Shown: one piece after another, positions 36,177 to 46,774 of the stretch
How the letters are laid out: every line of letters begins with the position of its first letter
How positions within the stretch are numbered: position 1 is the first letter of the stretch
Origin: Cristatella mucedo
Lineage: Eukaryota; Bryozoa; Phylactolaemata; Cristatellidae
Length of the DNA: 62,000 nucleotides
Direction of reading: 5' to 3'
Assembly: GCA_009760855.2 (NCBI GenBank)
Contig: WPIO01000093.1
Span: forward strand, 775,001-837,000
Notes under the pieces: generated by a model
The model's input: the letters and a program-made list of their open reading frames with translations, nothing else
Database searches by the model: none
Told to the model about the DNA's origin: nothing
Translations under genes and position numbers: made by a program

Positions 36177-37344
36177 TTGTGTAGCTAGTTTGGAGTCCGG
36201 AAACGCATTTCAATTTGATTTGCGGCTGAAAAGAAGACTAAAAAGAGGCGGAAAGCTGGCTAGTCCTTCTGCCAACAGATTAATGCTTGGCTGAAATAAA
36301 TCTATAGTTACGCTGCTAGCGCCGCGTTCTTTGGCCCGGCAAAGACGCTCATTAGGCCAGCTTTTCGGCACGCGATACTCTTATCGAGCTACGGCGTACT
36401 TACTGTTGCTTATGCTCGCCCAGAGCCGTCCCAAATTGAGTTATCATGAGGCAATGTAGCAAATAGTGTAGGTCACGGGGCTAGACACGACCCAGCAATT
36501 GCACCCCAACAGTGTTTAGCAAGAGTGTATGAGTAGCCTGCCTTCAGCAGATAGTCAAAGCTCAGTTACCCTGCCCCCAGCCATTAGTCAAAGCTGCACT
36601 TGGCTCTTTTGAGAAAGCATTATTTATCGCCATAATCGTGCTGAGTGGCTCTTTACGGGCTGCTTGCTTTCCGGTGTACCTGCGTGACGACTTGGCGTTG
36701 TTGGTTCTAAAGAAATGCCTGTCGGCAGAAATGCTACGCATCATCTACCGCGAAGAATAAGTGGAAGTTCATTTCTCCACCTCTTTCAGTCCCGTCAAAA
36801 TAATCAAGACGTAAAAAGCAAAGCCTTGCTCAGAACAATTAGCCAAGTTTTCTAAAGGCTCGGGTAATTGTTCTAGCGCTGGACCGCAAGAGTTCTATTA
36901 TACTAGTTCAGCTGGGAGATTAATAGGCTGACAGCGCCCAAAAGCGCCGCCAGTCTCTTTCCCACCTGGCGCCTGCGCTACGAACGAAACGTATTTCGGC
37001 ACGCGGCCACCAGCGGCGGCGGCGGCGGCGGGTCAGCCCCCGCACGCTGCTGCTGCTGCTGGCATGCGCCGCGACGCTCGCCGACGGTGCGCTGCTCTCG
37101 TGCGCTCGCGCAGGTCGTGAAGCCACTCGGAATCGAGACCAGGTGCGCCACACTGAAGCCTCGTTTGATTTTTTTTTAAGAGAATGTGTGAATTCCAGTT
37201 TGGGCAGAGTCTGAAGATCTGCACGGAATGCACGCTGCTTCGTAAGACCTGTTGAAAAGAATTATCTCATAAATACGCGCACGACGAAGGCGCGCCTCTC
37301 TCGTTGTTTCTTAAGTAAAGATTATCTCATTAGCAGCCGTATTT
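36177..37344. other. unassigned stretch with GC-rich patch
   Basis: Positions 36935-37150 are CpG-rich with (CGG)n and (CTG)n runs. A frame there reads as a Leu run followed by small residues, but it lacks an ATG and any family match. I treat it as a possible CpG island, not a gene. Confidence 0.3.
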
Positions 37345-37420
37345 ATATAGCTGCGTAAGAGTCTTGGCGGCTACCAATGTACTTGCAGCAGAGATGAGAG
37401 GATTGTCTGCTGCAGGACTC
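37345..37420 (-). mobile_element. type-2 SINE fragment
   Basis: In reverse complement it carries 'ggtagccgccaagactctta' and 'cgcagctatataaatacggc', the distal half of the type-2 SINE, diverged. Confidence 0.5.
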
Positions 37421-37691
37421 AAGAAAGAGAAAGGAGAAGGAGTATCCCGCTCAGGAGAAACGCCTAGCACATTCGGACCGAATGTGCGCCCCTAGACTGC
37501 GCCCCTAGAGTCGCTCTCTAAGCTTGGAGACCCCTTTCTGGAACCCTGGTCGGCACCTACGAGGGTCCATCGGGCTTTCGGGGGGGGGAGCCTAAAGTCT
37601 GAATATTCATAGCTCAACTGGCTCCACTCAGATCCCGGACGAGAGAAACCGTAAATGACGTGGTTGAATCTTAGCATCCTCAAGCAATATG

Positions 37692-37858
37692 CGCCCTGGT
37701 TTGGCCCACTGACTAAGGAGCTGGCCTTTAGCGACTAAGGTCAAGGCAATTTATTTCATGGCCGGCCGAGGTAGTGGGCTCGAGCCCCGTGGCATACATA
37801 AAGCGCCTGATTAGAGATTAAGTTCTATTAGGGTCCTATACAAATTAATTACATACAT
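37692..37858 (+). mobile_element. type-1 SINE with internal insertion
   Basis: It has 'ccctggtttggcccactgac' at the head, 'gtgggctcgagccccgtggc' at the B-box, and 'aagcgcctgattagagatta' to 'ctatacaaattaatt' at the tail. Between the boxes about 25 bp are inserted or duplicated relative to the 20.7-kb copy. Confidence 0.8.
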
Positions 37859-38218
37859 TAATATATTAGGTTGTCGCGATTGGAATCCGTAAATCACCGC
37901 TGCTGCTGTGCCGCTTACAGACCTGATTTAAAAGTCTTTTAGCCACGCTAGCCTCGCTTCGAGGCGCCAGGTCTGCCAGTACGCGTCGTGCGTGGCTTAG
38001 AACGTGGCTTAGAAGCATCCACTACGTGCTATGCCTTCGTGAAAAAAAGAATTTATTTCACCTTGACAGTGCATGGGATTTGTAACCACCCTTTGAGCAT
38101 CCATCCCGGCCTGGCGTTCACAGACAGACTGACTCCGCGCGCCCAAGTAACGCTGACCGAAACGGCCCATTCGGAGCCCATTCGTATGAAGGAGAGCATT
38201 GCACGGCCGCCTACTCAG

Positions 38219-38313
38219 GGAGCGGCGTCTGGAGCTCGAGCGCCAAAAGTGCTCCAAGTCAGCGAGCGCTTTAGACGCCGCCTTGAAAGACCGCGTGCGC
38301 CTCTGTGGAGAGA
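38219..38313 (+). CDS. possible unplaced coiled-coil exon
   Basis: After an acceptor-like 'cgcctactcag' one frame reads ERRLELERQKCSKSASALDA then ALKDRVRLCGE, ending at a donor-like GAGA|gtaaag. It resembles the coiled-coil exons upstream, but the frame would need a phase-2 junction where all other junctions are phase 0, and 95 nt is not a whole number of codons. It may be an unrelated exon or chance. Confidence 0.15.
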
Positions 38314-38849
38314 GTAAAGCTGCGCCCTGAACGCTCCCCGCCCCTGATAGAAGCTTGAACCTTGCACCTTGAACTCTTCGTAGTAGCTTGAGCCTTGAAG
38401 CCGGGCTCCAGCTGGAGCCCGCGCCACCCGAAAAGGCTCGTTAGCCTCCTGAAAATGTCATTCCCTGCTGCGCACTGCAGTCTATCTGTGTTCGCTGCTT
38501 ACGAGAAGCTTTTAAGAGTTAATAGCAGCCCCGCTAAAGTGTATTCGCACGGGTTGGTCACGGTCCCCGAAGTTTGACTTAATTTAGTCACACTGCTTGA
38601 TGAAAACCGCGTTTCAATACGATACGGGTCAACACAAGACAATCAGAATGTAAAGGTTAAGGAGAGAAGCTTAGAGTTTGGCTTCATATAATGCTGGCAG
38701 GCATAGCCGCAAACACGTGGCAACATGGGGATTACTTTGCGCGTATTCCTGAGGGCGCTTTATCAAGTGCGTTATTTATTACTCCTAAAAGCGCGCGGCC
38801 TTTAGGAGCACATGTAAACCACACTGGGTCGCTTATCAATATATACTGA

Positions 38850-38965
38850 ATATATATATATATATATATATATTAGTTATATATATATATTATAGAAGAT
38901 ATAATATAATATATATTATATATTATAATATATATATATTATATCCAATATATATATATATTGGA
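38850..38965. repeat. AT-rich palindromic simple repeat
   Basis: TA runs interleaved with 'ttatat' and 'aatata' blocks, ending in a perfect 22-bp palindrome that starts 'tccaatata' and ends 'tatattgga'. Confidence 0.9.
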
Positions 38966-39518
38966 TCTTTTTAGAAAAAAATCTAAATTCTTTGTTCCTG
39001 AGTAGTAAGTGTTATTTCCCAATTGCGAATGACACTAGTACAAAAAGTAGCCATTATTTTCCACTAACACGGTTTTCGCAAATGGTGGGACTAATACATT
39101 AAAAACCTTTTGGACCTTGGGCTTTTGGGCCTTGCCGACTTCTGGCTTCATGGTCAGAATGGTCGAATGGTCACAGTTGGTCACGGTTAGTCACGGTTGG
39201 AAGGCACATGGTCGGAAGCCATCCTCGGCTTGGGAACGAAAAAGTTGTACGAATAGAATCACTGAGCGAAAGACGCAACCCCTCCCTCCCCCCTCCCGCT
39301 GGTCGTAGGCATAGTCGGGGCAAGTGACTTGGCGCGGACGCAAGTGCGCTTGTTCCGAGCCGCTAGCGCGACCTCGAGCGACAAGCGGCCGTCGTATCTG
39401 CTTATTACAGCATTCGGTGGGTCTTTGTCATTCGTCTTGTTCATGTACCTGCTTATACTGCGTCTGCTGCTTGCGGACTGTACCGCCAATCATTTGGTGA
39501 CGATTTCTATTCAGCACC

Positions 39519-39597
39519 TGTAGAGTGACTAGATAGATATTCAGTTCTCCAAGGGTGCTATGCAAATGTATTATTAGTATTATTATTATTATATTAA
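39519..39597 (+). mobile_element. type-1 SINE tail fragment
   Basis: 'tagatagatattcagttctc' followed by 'aagggtgctatgcaaatgta' and ATT repeats, a diverged SINE/L2-type tail. Confidence 0.5.
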
Positions 39598-39730
39598 CTA
39601 TCAGCACGTCTGCCTGTGGCTGGACACGAAGGTGCTGTGCACGTCACCCCTAACGGCGTTATTCTTGTCGAACTACTAGCCAGCATTAAATCTACTGGGG
39701 CACCAAGATGATTCCCAGCTAACGCTGGAC

Positions 39731-40862
39731 ATGGGTCTGTGTGGGGCCACAGTAGTGAGAGTCCGACAAAGCCCTGAGCCCGTATGTACACCACGTGATC
39801 ATCTTGCTGTGGCTGCTGCCTGGCCTGCGGGTTGTGCCAGCACGCCCACAGTCAGACTCCAGACGCCGATTACAAGTCAAGTGCGACTGGTGAGTGACGG
39901 CCAGGGCCAAATGAGTGTTGGCCGGGAGCCGCCGTGCGTCCCGTACACTCCAGGCCCAGTAGTCTCATTAAAGGGCTTTAGCGATGATGGGAGCAAATCG
40001 TTCATGGACTGGCATAAGCGATTCTGTGTACTTGCGATGGGCTGTGGATGGACTAGTGGTATCCATCGAGATAAACTAGGGATGTTTTTCGAGGGCAGGG
40101 CGACAAGGATGTTCCTCAGAGCGACGGAGTCGCTGGGAAGCTACTACACCCTTGAGCAGCTGGTTGAACTAAGTGGGTGGCAGGAGGCTGCTAAAATGCA
40201 CTTGTGTGCCAAGCAACAATTGTCGCAGCAAAGTGTGTATGAATTTTATAAATGTGTCTTAAAGGATGCAGGAATGGCGAACCCTGCAATGGGCCGCTGC
40301 CGACCTCGACGGGATACTGCTTACGATTTTTGTTCGTGGCTTAAACCCACGAATTGGGGAGCATGTGTTTCACCATGGGTGTCACAGCTTGAATGAAGCT
40401 CTGCGAAATGTCGAGCGTTGTGAAGAGCTGGAGAGGCAGAAACAGGTTGGCGGGTTTGGCGGCAGGCCCATGGTAGGGCAATCCGGTGACATTGGCCTAC
40501 GTGGAACAGGTGCCACTATGGTAAGCCGTAGTGAGCACCTCCTGACATCCCAGTTCCAGCGCCTTAGTGACATAGAGGCTAGACTCAAATCAAGAGAAGT
40601 TTCGACTAGTCCTTGGGGCAGTCGTGGTGGGCGACCGGACGATGTCTATACCCACGATAGACAGCCGATTTGTCGCCGATGCAAGCAGCCTGGCTATATA
40701 GAGCAGAAATGCAGGCAGCAGGAGCAGGCTCAGATTCACAGCAGACAGAGCCACGGGGCTTCCACGTGTTGCTTCCCGCCCCGAGTAATAACCCATGCTG
40801 GGGCTGCTGGTGTCCTACAGGGCTGGGAAAACCCAATCCAGACGGAGCACGAGCTGACCTAG
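39731..40862 (+). pseudogene. Gypsy-type gag, broken
   Basis: Two overlapping frames (39731-40396 and 40266-40862) make up one Gag-like protein with a frameshift between them near 40270-40390. The N-terminal part is a capsid-like helical segment (including MDWHKRFCVLA). The C-terminal part holds a CCHC-type zinc knuckle starting at CRRCKQPG near 40672, in which Tyr stands at the usual His position, a further sign of decay. After 40862 the reading frame is interrupted before the protease. Confidence 0.75.
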
Positions 40863-40965
40863 AGCCCCCTAGCCCGCCGGTTTGACTAGCACGGGTGCCT
40901 CAGGTCGGGGCAGCCCTAGGCGCTCGAGAGAGCATCCTCACCGCGGCGGTGGACCTGCAGATAAT

Positions 40966-41345
40966 AATGTACTTGATAGATAGTCGTAATGTAGCTGGAC
41001 TTCAAGACTCCGGGGCCAAAATATCGTTAATTGATGCTCAGTATGCTACGGCCTAGGGCTTTGAAGTTGATTAAGTCCACCATGAAGGCTGTCGGGGTGA
41101 CCAGGGCATCACTGGATATGATATGTACAGCCAGTGTCCTTATCAAAATGGCAAAGTTGGTAAGGAGGCGCGTAGCATATGTTGGTAAGGAGGCGCGTAG
41201 TATATGTAGCCAAGGGCAGCTCGTTTCTAGTGCTACTAGGGACAGACTTCCTCAGGAAACCTCCCCCTCTTACTCTGGACTTCGAGAAAGGTGTAGCTAC
41301 TATCGGGACCTGTACAATAAATCTGAGGAGCTACCGCTCATGTGA
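40966..41345 (+). pseudogene. Gypsy-type protease region, broken
   Basis: A retropepsin-like active-site segment (DSGA, within LQDSGAKISLID) lies near 41003-41035. In-frame TAG and TAA follow at about 41055 and 41073. A 25-bp tandem duplication (41157-41206) then shifts the frame. The linker to RT continues in another frame at 41179-41502. Confidence 0.7.
41157..41206 (+). repeat. 25-bp tandem duplication in the Gypsy element
   Basis: The segment beginning 'ttggtaaggaggcgcgtag' occurs twice in a row with a one-base difference. 25 is not a multiple of three, so it disrupts the frame. Confidence 0.92.
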
Positions 41346-41795
41346 CCCGCCTGAGGTTGATGTGTGTGTTCCAGATGATGTAGATTTTGCATCCAGGTGT
41401 GAGCAGTTGTTCAAATGTCCTGTGACAACTGCAATAGAGACTGAGTGGTGGTTCGAGCCCCAACGAAGGGAAGCTGGCTGGGCTGGGTGTGGCAGCAGCT
41501 AAAGCCATAGTCGTATCGCGGCCCTTCGCGGCTCATTAATACTGGCCACCACCCTGTCCTACTCAAGCTGGGCAATCGTATTGGTAGGCTGCTTCCAGTT
41601 GAGTCCAGGGCGGAAGTGAAAAAGGGGGCAGCCACTGAAATATGTGACGTTAGGGAAGTAGCGTCGGATGAGTTCGAGTTTGATCTTTCAGGAACTAGCT
41701 GGAAGCCACAGGAGCAGCCGCAGCTGAGAGATCTCCTGATTGATTAACGGGATGTTTTCTCTAGTGGGAGCTTAGACCTCGGCCTGCTAGAGCAG

Positions 41796-42752
41796 GTGCA
41801 GCACCAGATCGACACCGGGAGTTCGAGGCCAATTCGGGCCAGGCCCTACCCTGTACCTCAGGCACTGCGGTCCGAAGTAGACAACCAGGTACGGGACATG
41901 TTCGAAGCCGGCGTGATGGAAGAGTCGTGCAGCCCATGGAGCTCACCTGTGGTACTAGTCGAGAAGAAGGACGGTACCTACCCGTTCTGCGTCGATTATA
42001 GGCGGCTTAACTCGGTAATGGTTAAGGACACCTACCCATTACCTCGGCCAGATGAGGTGTTTCAATTGCTAGGGGGTTCGCGGTACTTCAGCACTCTTGA
42101 CCTCGCCTCAGGGTACTGGCAGATAGCGAAGCACCCTGAGGACAAGGCAAAGACTACCTTGGTGACCTACAATGGGCAGTAACAGTTTAGGAAGATGAGC
42201 TTTGGGCTGTGCAACGACCGGGGTACGTTCCAGCGAGTCATGGACTTCGTCCTATCGGGTCTTCAATGGACTGCTTGCCTAATTTATGTTGATGACGTAT
42301 TGGTCTTTTCGCGGATCTTTGAGGAGCATCTTGTTCGGCTTGGGGAGGTTCTTGGTAGGATGAAGGCAAATGATCTCAAGATCAAACCCTCAACATGTCA
42401 CTTTGCCAGGGACGTAGTGCGTTATCTGGGGCACGTATTGTCCGTGGACGGTACATTGCCAGATCCTGAGATATTGGACAAAATTGTGCATTACCCACCA
42501 CCCAGGGATGCCTAGGGTGTCAGGCAGTTCCTTGGACTGGCCTCCTACTACCGCAAGTTTGTGCCGGGGTTTGCGAAAATCGCTGTGCCGCTAAACAACC
42601 TGCTGCGGAAGGGTGAGCGCTTCGTGTGGTCGGGAGAATGCGAGAGTTCCTTCGAGGATCGCCGAGACACATTGGCTGTGTGCCAATTCTTAGGTTCCCA
42701 GACTTTGCTGCACCGTTTGTACTTAGTACGAGTCTCTTATTGCGAGTCTTAG
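41796..42752 (+). pseudogene. Gypsy-type reverse transcriptase, broken
   Basis: One frame holds the RT domain from about 41796 to 42690 with stops at 42180-42182 and 42513-42515. Recognisable blocks are the PWSSPVVLVEKKDG entry motif, CVDYRRLN, FSTLDLASGYWQI and the catalytic YVDD at 42285-42296, followed by the thumb/connection region (RQFLGLASYYRKFVPGF). After about 42690 the frame shifts and a stretch near 42730-42790 is unalignable by eye. The order and motifs are Ty3/Gypsy, not Copia or BEL. Confidence 0.92.
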
Positions 42753-42791
42753 TCTCCCAGTGAGACTGATCAAGAGGCTGTTCTCGGGCAA

Positions 42792-42984
42792 GTGGCGGAG
42801 GGGAAGGAGCATGCCGTGGCCTATTTCAGCCGAATTCTGAACAAGGCCGAACGTAATTATTCCACCTGTGAGCGGGAGGCATTAGCCGTCGTACCAGCGG
42901 TGCGCCACTTTCGAGCGTACCTTTATGGTCACCGGTTCTCTGTCCTGATTGACCACCAGCCTTTGGTGAGGGTTATCAAAGTGA
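42792..42984 (+). pseudogene. Gypsy-type RNase H, 5' part
   Basis: It encodes AVAYFSRILNKAERNYSTCE followed by EREALAVV and a TDH-type block (LIDHQPL) of the Gypsy RNase H domain. The domain is then interrupted by a type-2 SINE. Confidence 0.85.
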
Positions 42985-43162
42985 ATCACGAATCTCGGCG
43001 CTTGACCGTTGCTTTTCACGACCTCGGCCCTAAGGTCGTGGGTTCGAATCCTGTGGTGGGCGATCCTTTATCGCCACTGCAAGCGGTGGTGATAGCCGTA
43101 AAGTCTCTTCTGTCGCTATACAAAAAGAGGCTGTTAAATCAGCTAGTATTTATTTATTTAGC
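42985..43162 (+). mobile_element. type-2 SINE inserted in RNase H
   Basis: It has the type-2 consensus order: 'cttttcacgacctcggccc', 'gtcgtgggttcgaatcctg', 'gcgatcctttatcgcc', 'gcaagcggtggtgatagcc', 'tctcttctgtcgctatacaa', 'gaggctgttaaatcagctag'. Coding similarity to Gypsy stops before it and resumes after it (WALELQEYDMEV at about 43167), so it is a true insertion. The insert happens to stay open, so a single frame runs 42792-43529. Confidence 0.92.
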
Positions 43163-43827
43163 TAAGTGGGCCTTGGAGCTACAGGAGTACGATATGGAGG
43201 TGGAATACTGTTGTGGGAAGGCTAATGCCAATGCGGATGCCCTGTCACGTTTGCAAGAGCCCGCTCCTGCTGGCCTCGTAGGCAATGTCGTTGCACCCGA
43301 TGCTGACCCTGCGTACATGAGGAAAATGCTGTTGAACGATTCGTTGCTGCGCTGCCTAATGGATTCGTTGCAGGGGAATGATGTCGGGCACTGCACACAG
43401 GAGCATAGACAATACGTAGACGATCATCGCTCGTCGTTCTTTCTGCTCACGAATGAGTGTCTCTATCGGGCCGTCGCCGAAGGCACCGTAAGCAGCTGGT
43501 GGTACCTGCTGCTCTGCGGCTGCATGTGAAACAGATGTGCCACGACGGTCTATTCGGAGCACATTTGGGCTGCCAGAAGACCCTGAGCCACGTGCAGGAG
43601 CGATATTTCTGGCCACGCATTGCAGAAGACATCGCGGAGTACGTAAGGACGTGCATTGCATGCCACTTCAAAAAGCGGCCTAGGCAATGGGCGAAAGTGC
43701 CTCTGAAGAGCATTCCAGTAGAACGACCTTGGCAACGAGTGGCCATGGACATAGTGAAGCTGCCACTAACATCGTCAGGGAACCGGTACAAACTAGTGAT
43801 GACCGACTGCTTCACCAAAAATTGTCG
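43163..43827 (+). pseudogene. Gypsy-type RNase H end and integrase N-terminal part
   Basis: RNase H ends with the ANADALSRL block near 43225-43250. In a different frame (43457-43827) the integrase zinc-binding region is visible (His pair around HDGLFGAHLG, Cys pair in CIAC), then the core start with the first catalytic Asp in VAMDIVKL near 43745. It is interrupted by the type-1 SINE just after DCFTK. Confidence 0.85.
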
Positions 43828-43968
43828 CGCTGGTTTGGTCCAGTGGTTAAGGTGCTCGCCCCGACCAAGGTCTGGCTGAGGTTGTGGGCTCGAGCCCTGA
43901 GGCATATGTGAAGCGCCTGAATAGAGATTAAGTTCTCTTGGGGCGCTATAAAAATGAATTATATTTTA
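43828..43968 (+). mobile_element. type-1 SINE inserted in integrase
   Basis: 'ctggtttggtccagtggtta', 'gtgggctcgagccctgaggc', 'gaagcgcctgaatagagatt' and 'gggcgctataaaaatgaa' give a full type-1 copy. Integrase similarity stops at the left edge and resumes as KWPEARAIPDQ at 43969. I cannot see a clear target-site duplication beyond a few A residues. Confidence 0.93.
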
Positions 43969-45004
43969 AGTGGCCCGAGGCTAGAGCGATTCCTGACCAG
44001 ACAGCACTGACCTGCGCCAAAGTCTTCATGGAAGAGATTTTCTGCCGGCACGGTGTTCCCGATCAGGTCCTCTCTGACCTTGTGCCAACTTTATGTCTCG
44101 AATGCTCGAGCGGTTGTGTCGCATGATGTCTATCGAGCAATTGCACACATCGCCATATCACCCGCAGACTGATGAGCTACTAGAGCACTTTAATGGCATG
44201 CTTGTAGAGATGCTTTCCATGTTTGCCAGTAGCAATCAGCGTGAATGGGACTTGTTCATACCGTACGTGCTGTTTGCCTATCCAACTTGCTTTCACAAGT
44301 CGACTCGCTGCAGCCCATTTTTCATGAACCACGGGCTGGAGGCTCATTTGCCAATAGACTTAGTGTTGCCTGTGGACGAGCCGTGTGAAGCCGGGGACGA
44401 CTATTTGAAGACCATGCATGATAAGCTTGTCGCAGCATGGGACATGGCAAGGCAAAACATTCAGGCTGCTCACGTCAAGCAAAAGCGGCAGTACGACCGT
44501 ACTGCCACTGAATCCACGTTGAAGGGCGGTGACTATGTGTATGTTTATACGCTAAGGCCTTGGAGGGGTCTTTCATCCAAGTTGCAACACCTGTGGCGAG
44601 GTCCTCTCATTATTATGGACCGCACTGACACGAACGTCCGAGTTGCGGACGAAGACTACACTGCTGGCACACCTAGCACAGTACATATCAACTGCTGCAA
44701 ACCAGCTTGGTGCAGGGCCACAGGACTGCCGCCCGCTGACCCGGAGGACGAGCTTGCTACACCAAGCACTACTGATGAGGCAGATGGAGGGAAAAGTAAT
44801 GAGGATCAGCCACCAGCCACTGCAGATCACGCTGATGAGGAACAGGCCGAACCGACGGCGAGACCTCCATTCGACGACGACCTAACACTTGGAGTTGGAC
44901 CAGCTACTGCCTTGCTAAGCGATCGGGCTAATGCAGGCCCAGTGAACTCACGGCAAAGAATGCGCCAGCGGAAACCCAAACCCCGTTTTACAGACTTTGT
45001 GTAG
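43969..45004 (+). pseudogene. Gypsy-type integrase C-terminal part
   Basis: After the SINE the core continues in one frame to about 44085, then a small deletion shifts it to the frame 44093-45004. That frame encodes the rest of the core with YHPQTD followed by the catalytic-Glu helix (near 44159-44200), and a C-terminal domain with a GPY/F-like stretch (LQHLWRGPLII near 44585). The end is acidic and low-complexity, with the stop at 45002-45004. Confidence 0.88.
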
Positions 45005-45225
45005 AATTCGTATGTTCCGTGGCAGGCGAAGGGTTGAACAAATAGTGCTGTTTTTCTTTCTTTTTCCTGTGATTGTAGGTCGATTTAATCTCGACTCCGA
45101 TCAACGTGCATCGTGGAGCATTAGGGACTTCGGTGGACAACGACCGTCTGGCCGCCTCATGAGGATGATTCTTAGAGGTTGGTTAGAGCCATAGCTAAAC
45201 GATATGAGCTAGAGGAGGGGTATGT

Positions 45226-46175
45226 CGCTTAGCCTGGATGGGGAGTAGTTTTGATAGGTAGGCTGGGGCTAGCTGAATGAAGGAACCTGAAAGTTAGTGA
45301 CAGAACTCTGAAGTCGATACGCTGCTTGACTGATAGCCAGTGCAGATAGGCAAAAAGTGATGAAATGTAGCGACTGTGATGCTCACGACAGACAAGCCAA
45401 GTTGCTGATTTCTGCACCAACTGTAAGTGCAGAATTGCATAAGCCGGTTGACCAGCAAACTCCAAGTTACAGAAATCGAGACGGCATGTCACAAATGCAT
45501 GAACAATTTAGATGTAGCACCCCTGTCTAAGCAGATCCAATTTTTTGCAATGTTACATTGTTGAAACTAGGCAAACGTGGCTGTGGATCTCATGTGGATA
45601 TTTAGTGAAAGGTCACATGGGAATCGTGCACCTAGATTTCCTGCAATTGCTAGGAGTAAAATGCTGGTAGAGCCGATTTTATACGTTAAGCATTCAATTT
45701 CTGAGTCACATGCGGTTTACGTATAACTTATAACTGTTAAGTTGGTTTTATCGTCATTAGATTTACGAAATGTTTCTGCCATCCGTGTGCGGATTTTAAT
45801 AATACTTGCAGAAGGGAATGGAAAGAGTTTGACTTGCCAGAAGTTGGGAGGGATCCTAGCATAGATACAGTTGTGTGTCATCGGCAAGCAGTGAAATTCT
45901 AGATTGTGCTTGGCAATTACGTCGGCAAAAAGAAGATTACAGATGGCGAAACAAATTGGATCAAGGACAGAGCGCAGGACTACCCGGTAGATTGGCGGTT
46001 CCTTGGATGAATGTTGCTCGTTTACATTAATGCTCTGAAGTCTCACTATGGTATAGGACCTGAACCATTGCAGTGCAGTGCCAGTGATGCCCAGCCCAAA
46101 GGAGAGGGGCTCAATAATGACTTGATGATCGATATGTAGCTTGTCGTCGTGAACAGCACAGAACGCTAGCCGACG
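45226..46175 (-). mobile_element. L2-type LINE, old copy
   Basis: The minus strand carries, from high to low coordinates, RT-like segments (GLGITGTALQWFRSYTIVRL near 46020-46100, then the catalytic region) and the C-terminal LHWL block near 45330. It ends at about 45226 without the tail. Numerous stops and frameshifts are present. Confidence 0.8.
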
Positions 46176-46312
46176 AGCAACAGCACCGGTTTTTTTCACC
46201 ATTCACAGAGCAGGGCGAAGCACGACTCTCTTCGTCCCTCTCGCCCACCGGAGTCCCCAACTCCCCTGTCATAACAATCACCGATCGCACGTCCTGACTG
46301 CCTACCATATCG
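46152..46312 (+). repeat. unclassified dispersed repeat, fragment
   Basis: The segment 'ctagccgacgagcaacagc' through 'ctcttcgtccctctcgcc' to 'ccctgtcataacaatcaccg' corresponds to 50420-50570 in the same order, with many differences. Confidence 0.4.
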
Positions 46313-46465
46313 AGTTTCGCAGCTCACTTGTACAACGATCAGGGGCAGTGCCATCCTTTAAATGAAACCACACGATAGTCGATGCATAGTATTAGGGATA
46401 GGTCGAAGTCGGCAGATTGAGCAGCCAAATTTTTATGTAGGATCGTAGGAGCTACAACTGCTTCC

Positions 46466-46536
46466 TTAATAGCCCATCCAAGTATCAAGAAAGAGATGAA
46501 GTTCTCTTAGGCTGCTATGCAAATGCTTCATTGTTT
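46466..46536 (+). mobile_element. type-1 SINE tail fragment
   Basis: 'agaaagagatgaagttctct' followed by 'taggctgctatgcaaatgct', a diverged tail. Confidence 0.45.
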
Positions 46537-46649
46537 CTATTTGCCATTTTTCTTAGTCTGCTTTCGTTCGGCAAAATGGAGCCTGATGCAGGACTTGAAT
46601 TCAAGCTATAGGTCATTGAGTTCGATAAATTAACAATTGGCTACAATAA

Positions 46650-46774
46650 TTTATTTTCATTCTACCCAAATGGAACTTAATCTCCATCCGGGTGCTCTAA
46701 ATGCACCGCAGGCTTCAAGCCGTTGACCACGGTAGTTGAAGGTGAGCACTTCACCCCTAAGCCGAACCAGGGAG
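46650..46774 (-). mobile_element. type-1 SINE, diverged
   Basis: In reverse complement: 'ctggttcggcttaggggtga' (A-box region), 'caacggcttgaagcctgcgg' (B-box), and a tail with 'gatggagattaagttccatt'. The order fits a type-1 SINE. Confidence 0.7.

Larger units (their letters stand above)
39731..45004 (+). mobile_element. degraded Gypsy-type LTR retrotransposon body
   Basis: Fragments occur in the order gag, zinc knuckle, protease, reverse transcriptase, RNase H, integrase, all on the + strand. Protease before RT and integrase after RNase H is the Ty3/Gypsy order. Many in-frame stops and frameshifts, a 25-bp duplication and two SINE insertions leave it non-functional. I found no convincing LTRs, primer-binding site or target duplication. 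Downstream, L2 sequence begins at about 45226, so a 3' LTR may have been lost there. Confidence 0.9.

Noticed and set aside
39117-39731. Search for a 5' LTR of the Gypsy element
   Set aside because: The short direct repeats here ('ggtcacggttgg' type) are local. Nothing in 39.1-39.7 kb matches the sequence after 45004, so no LTR pair can be called.
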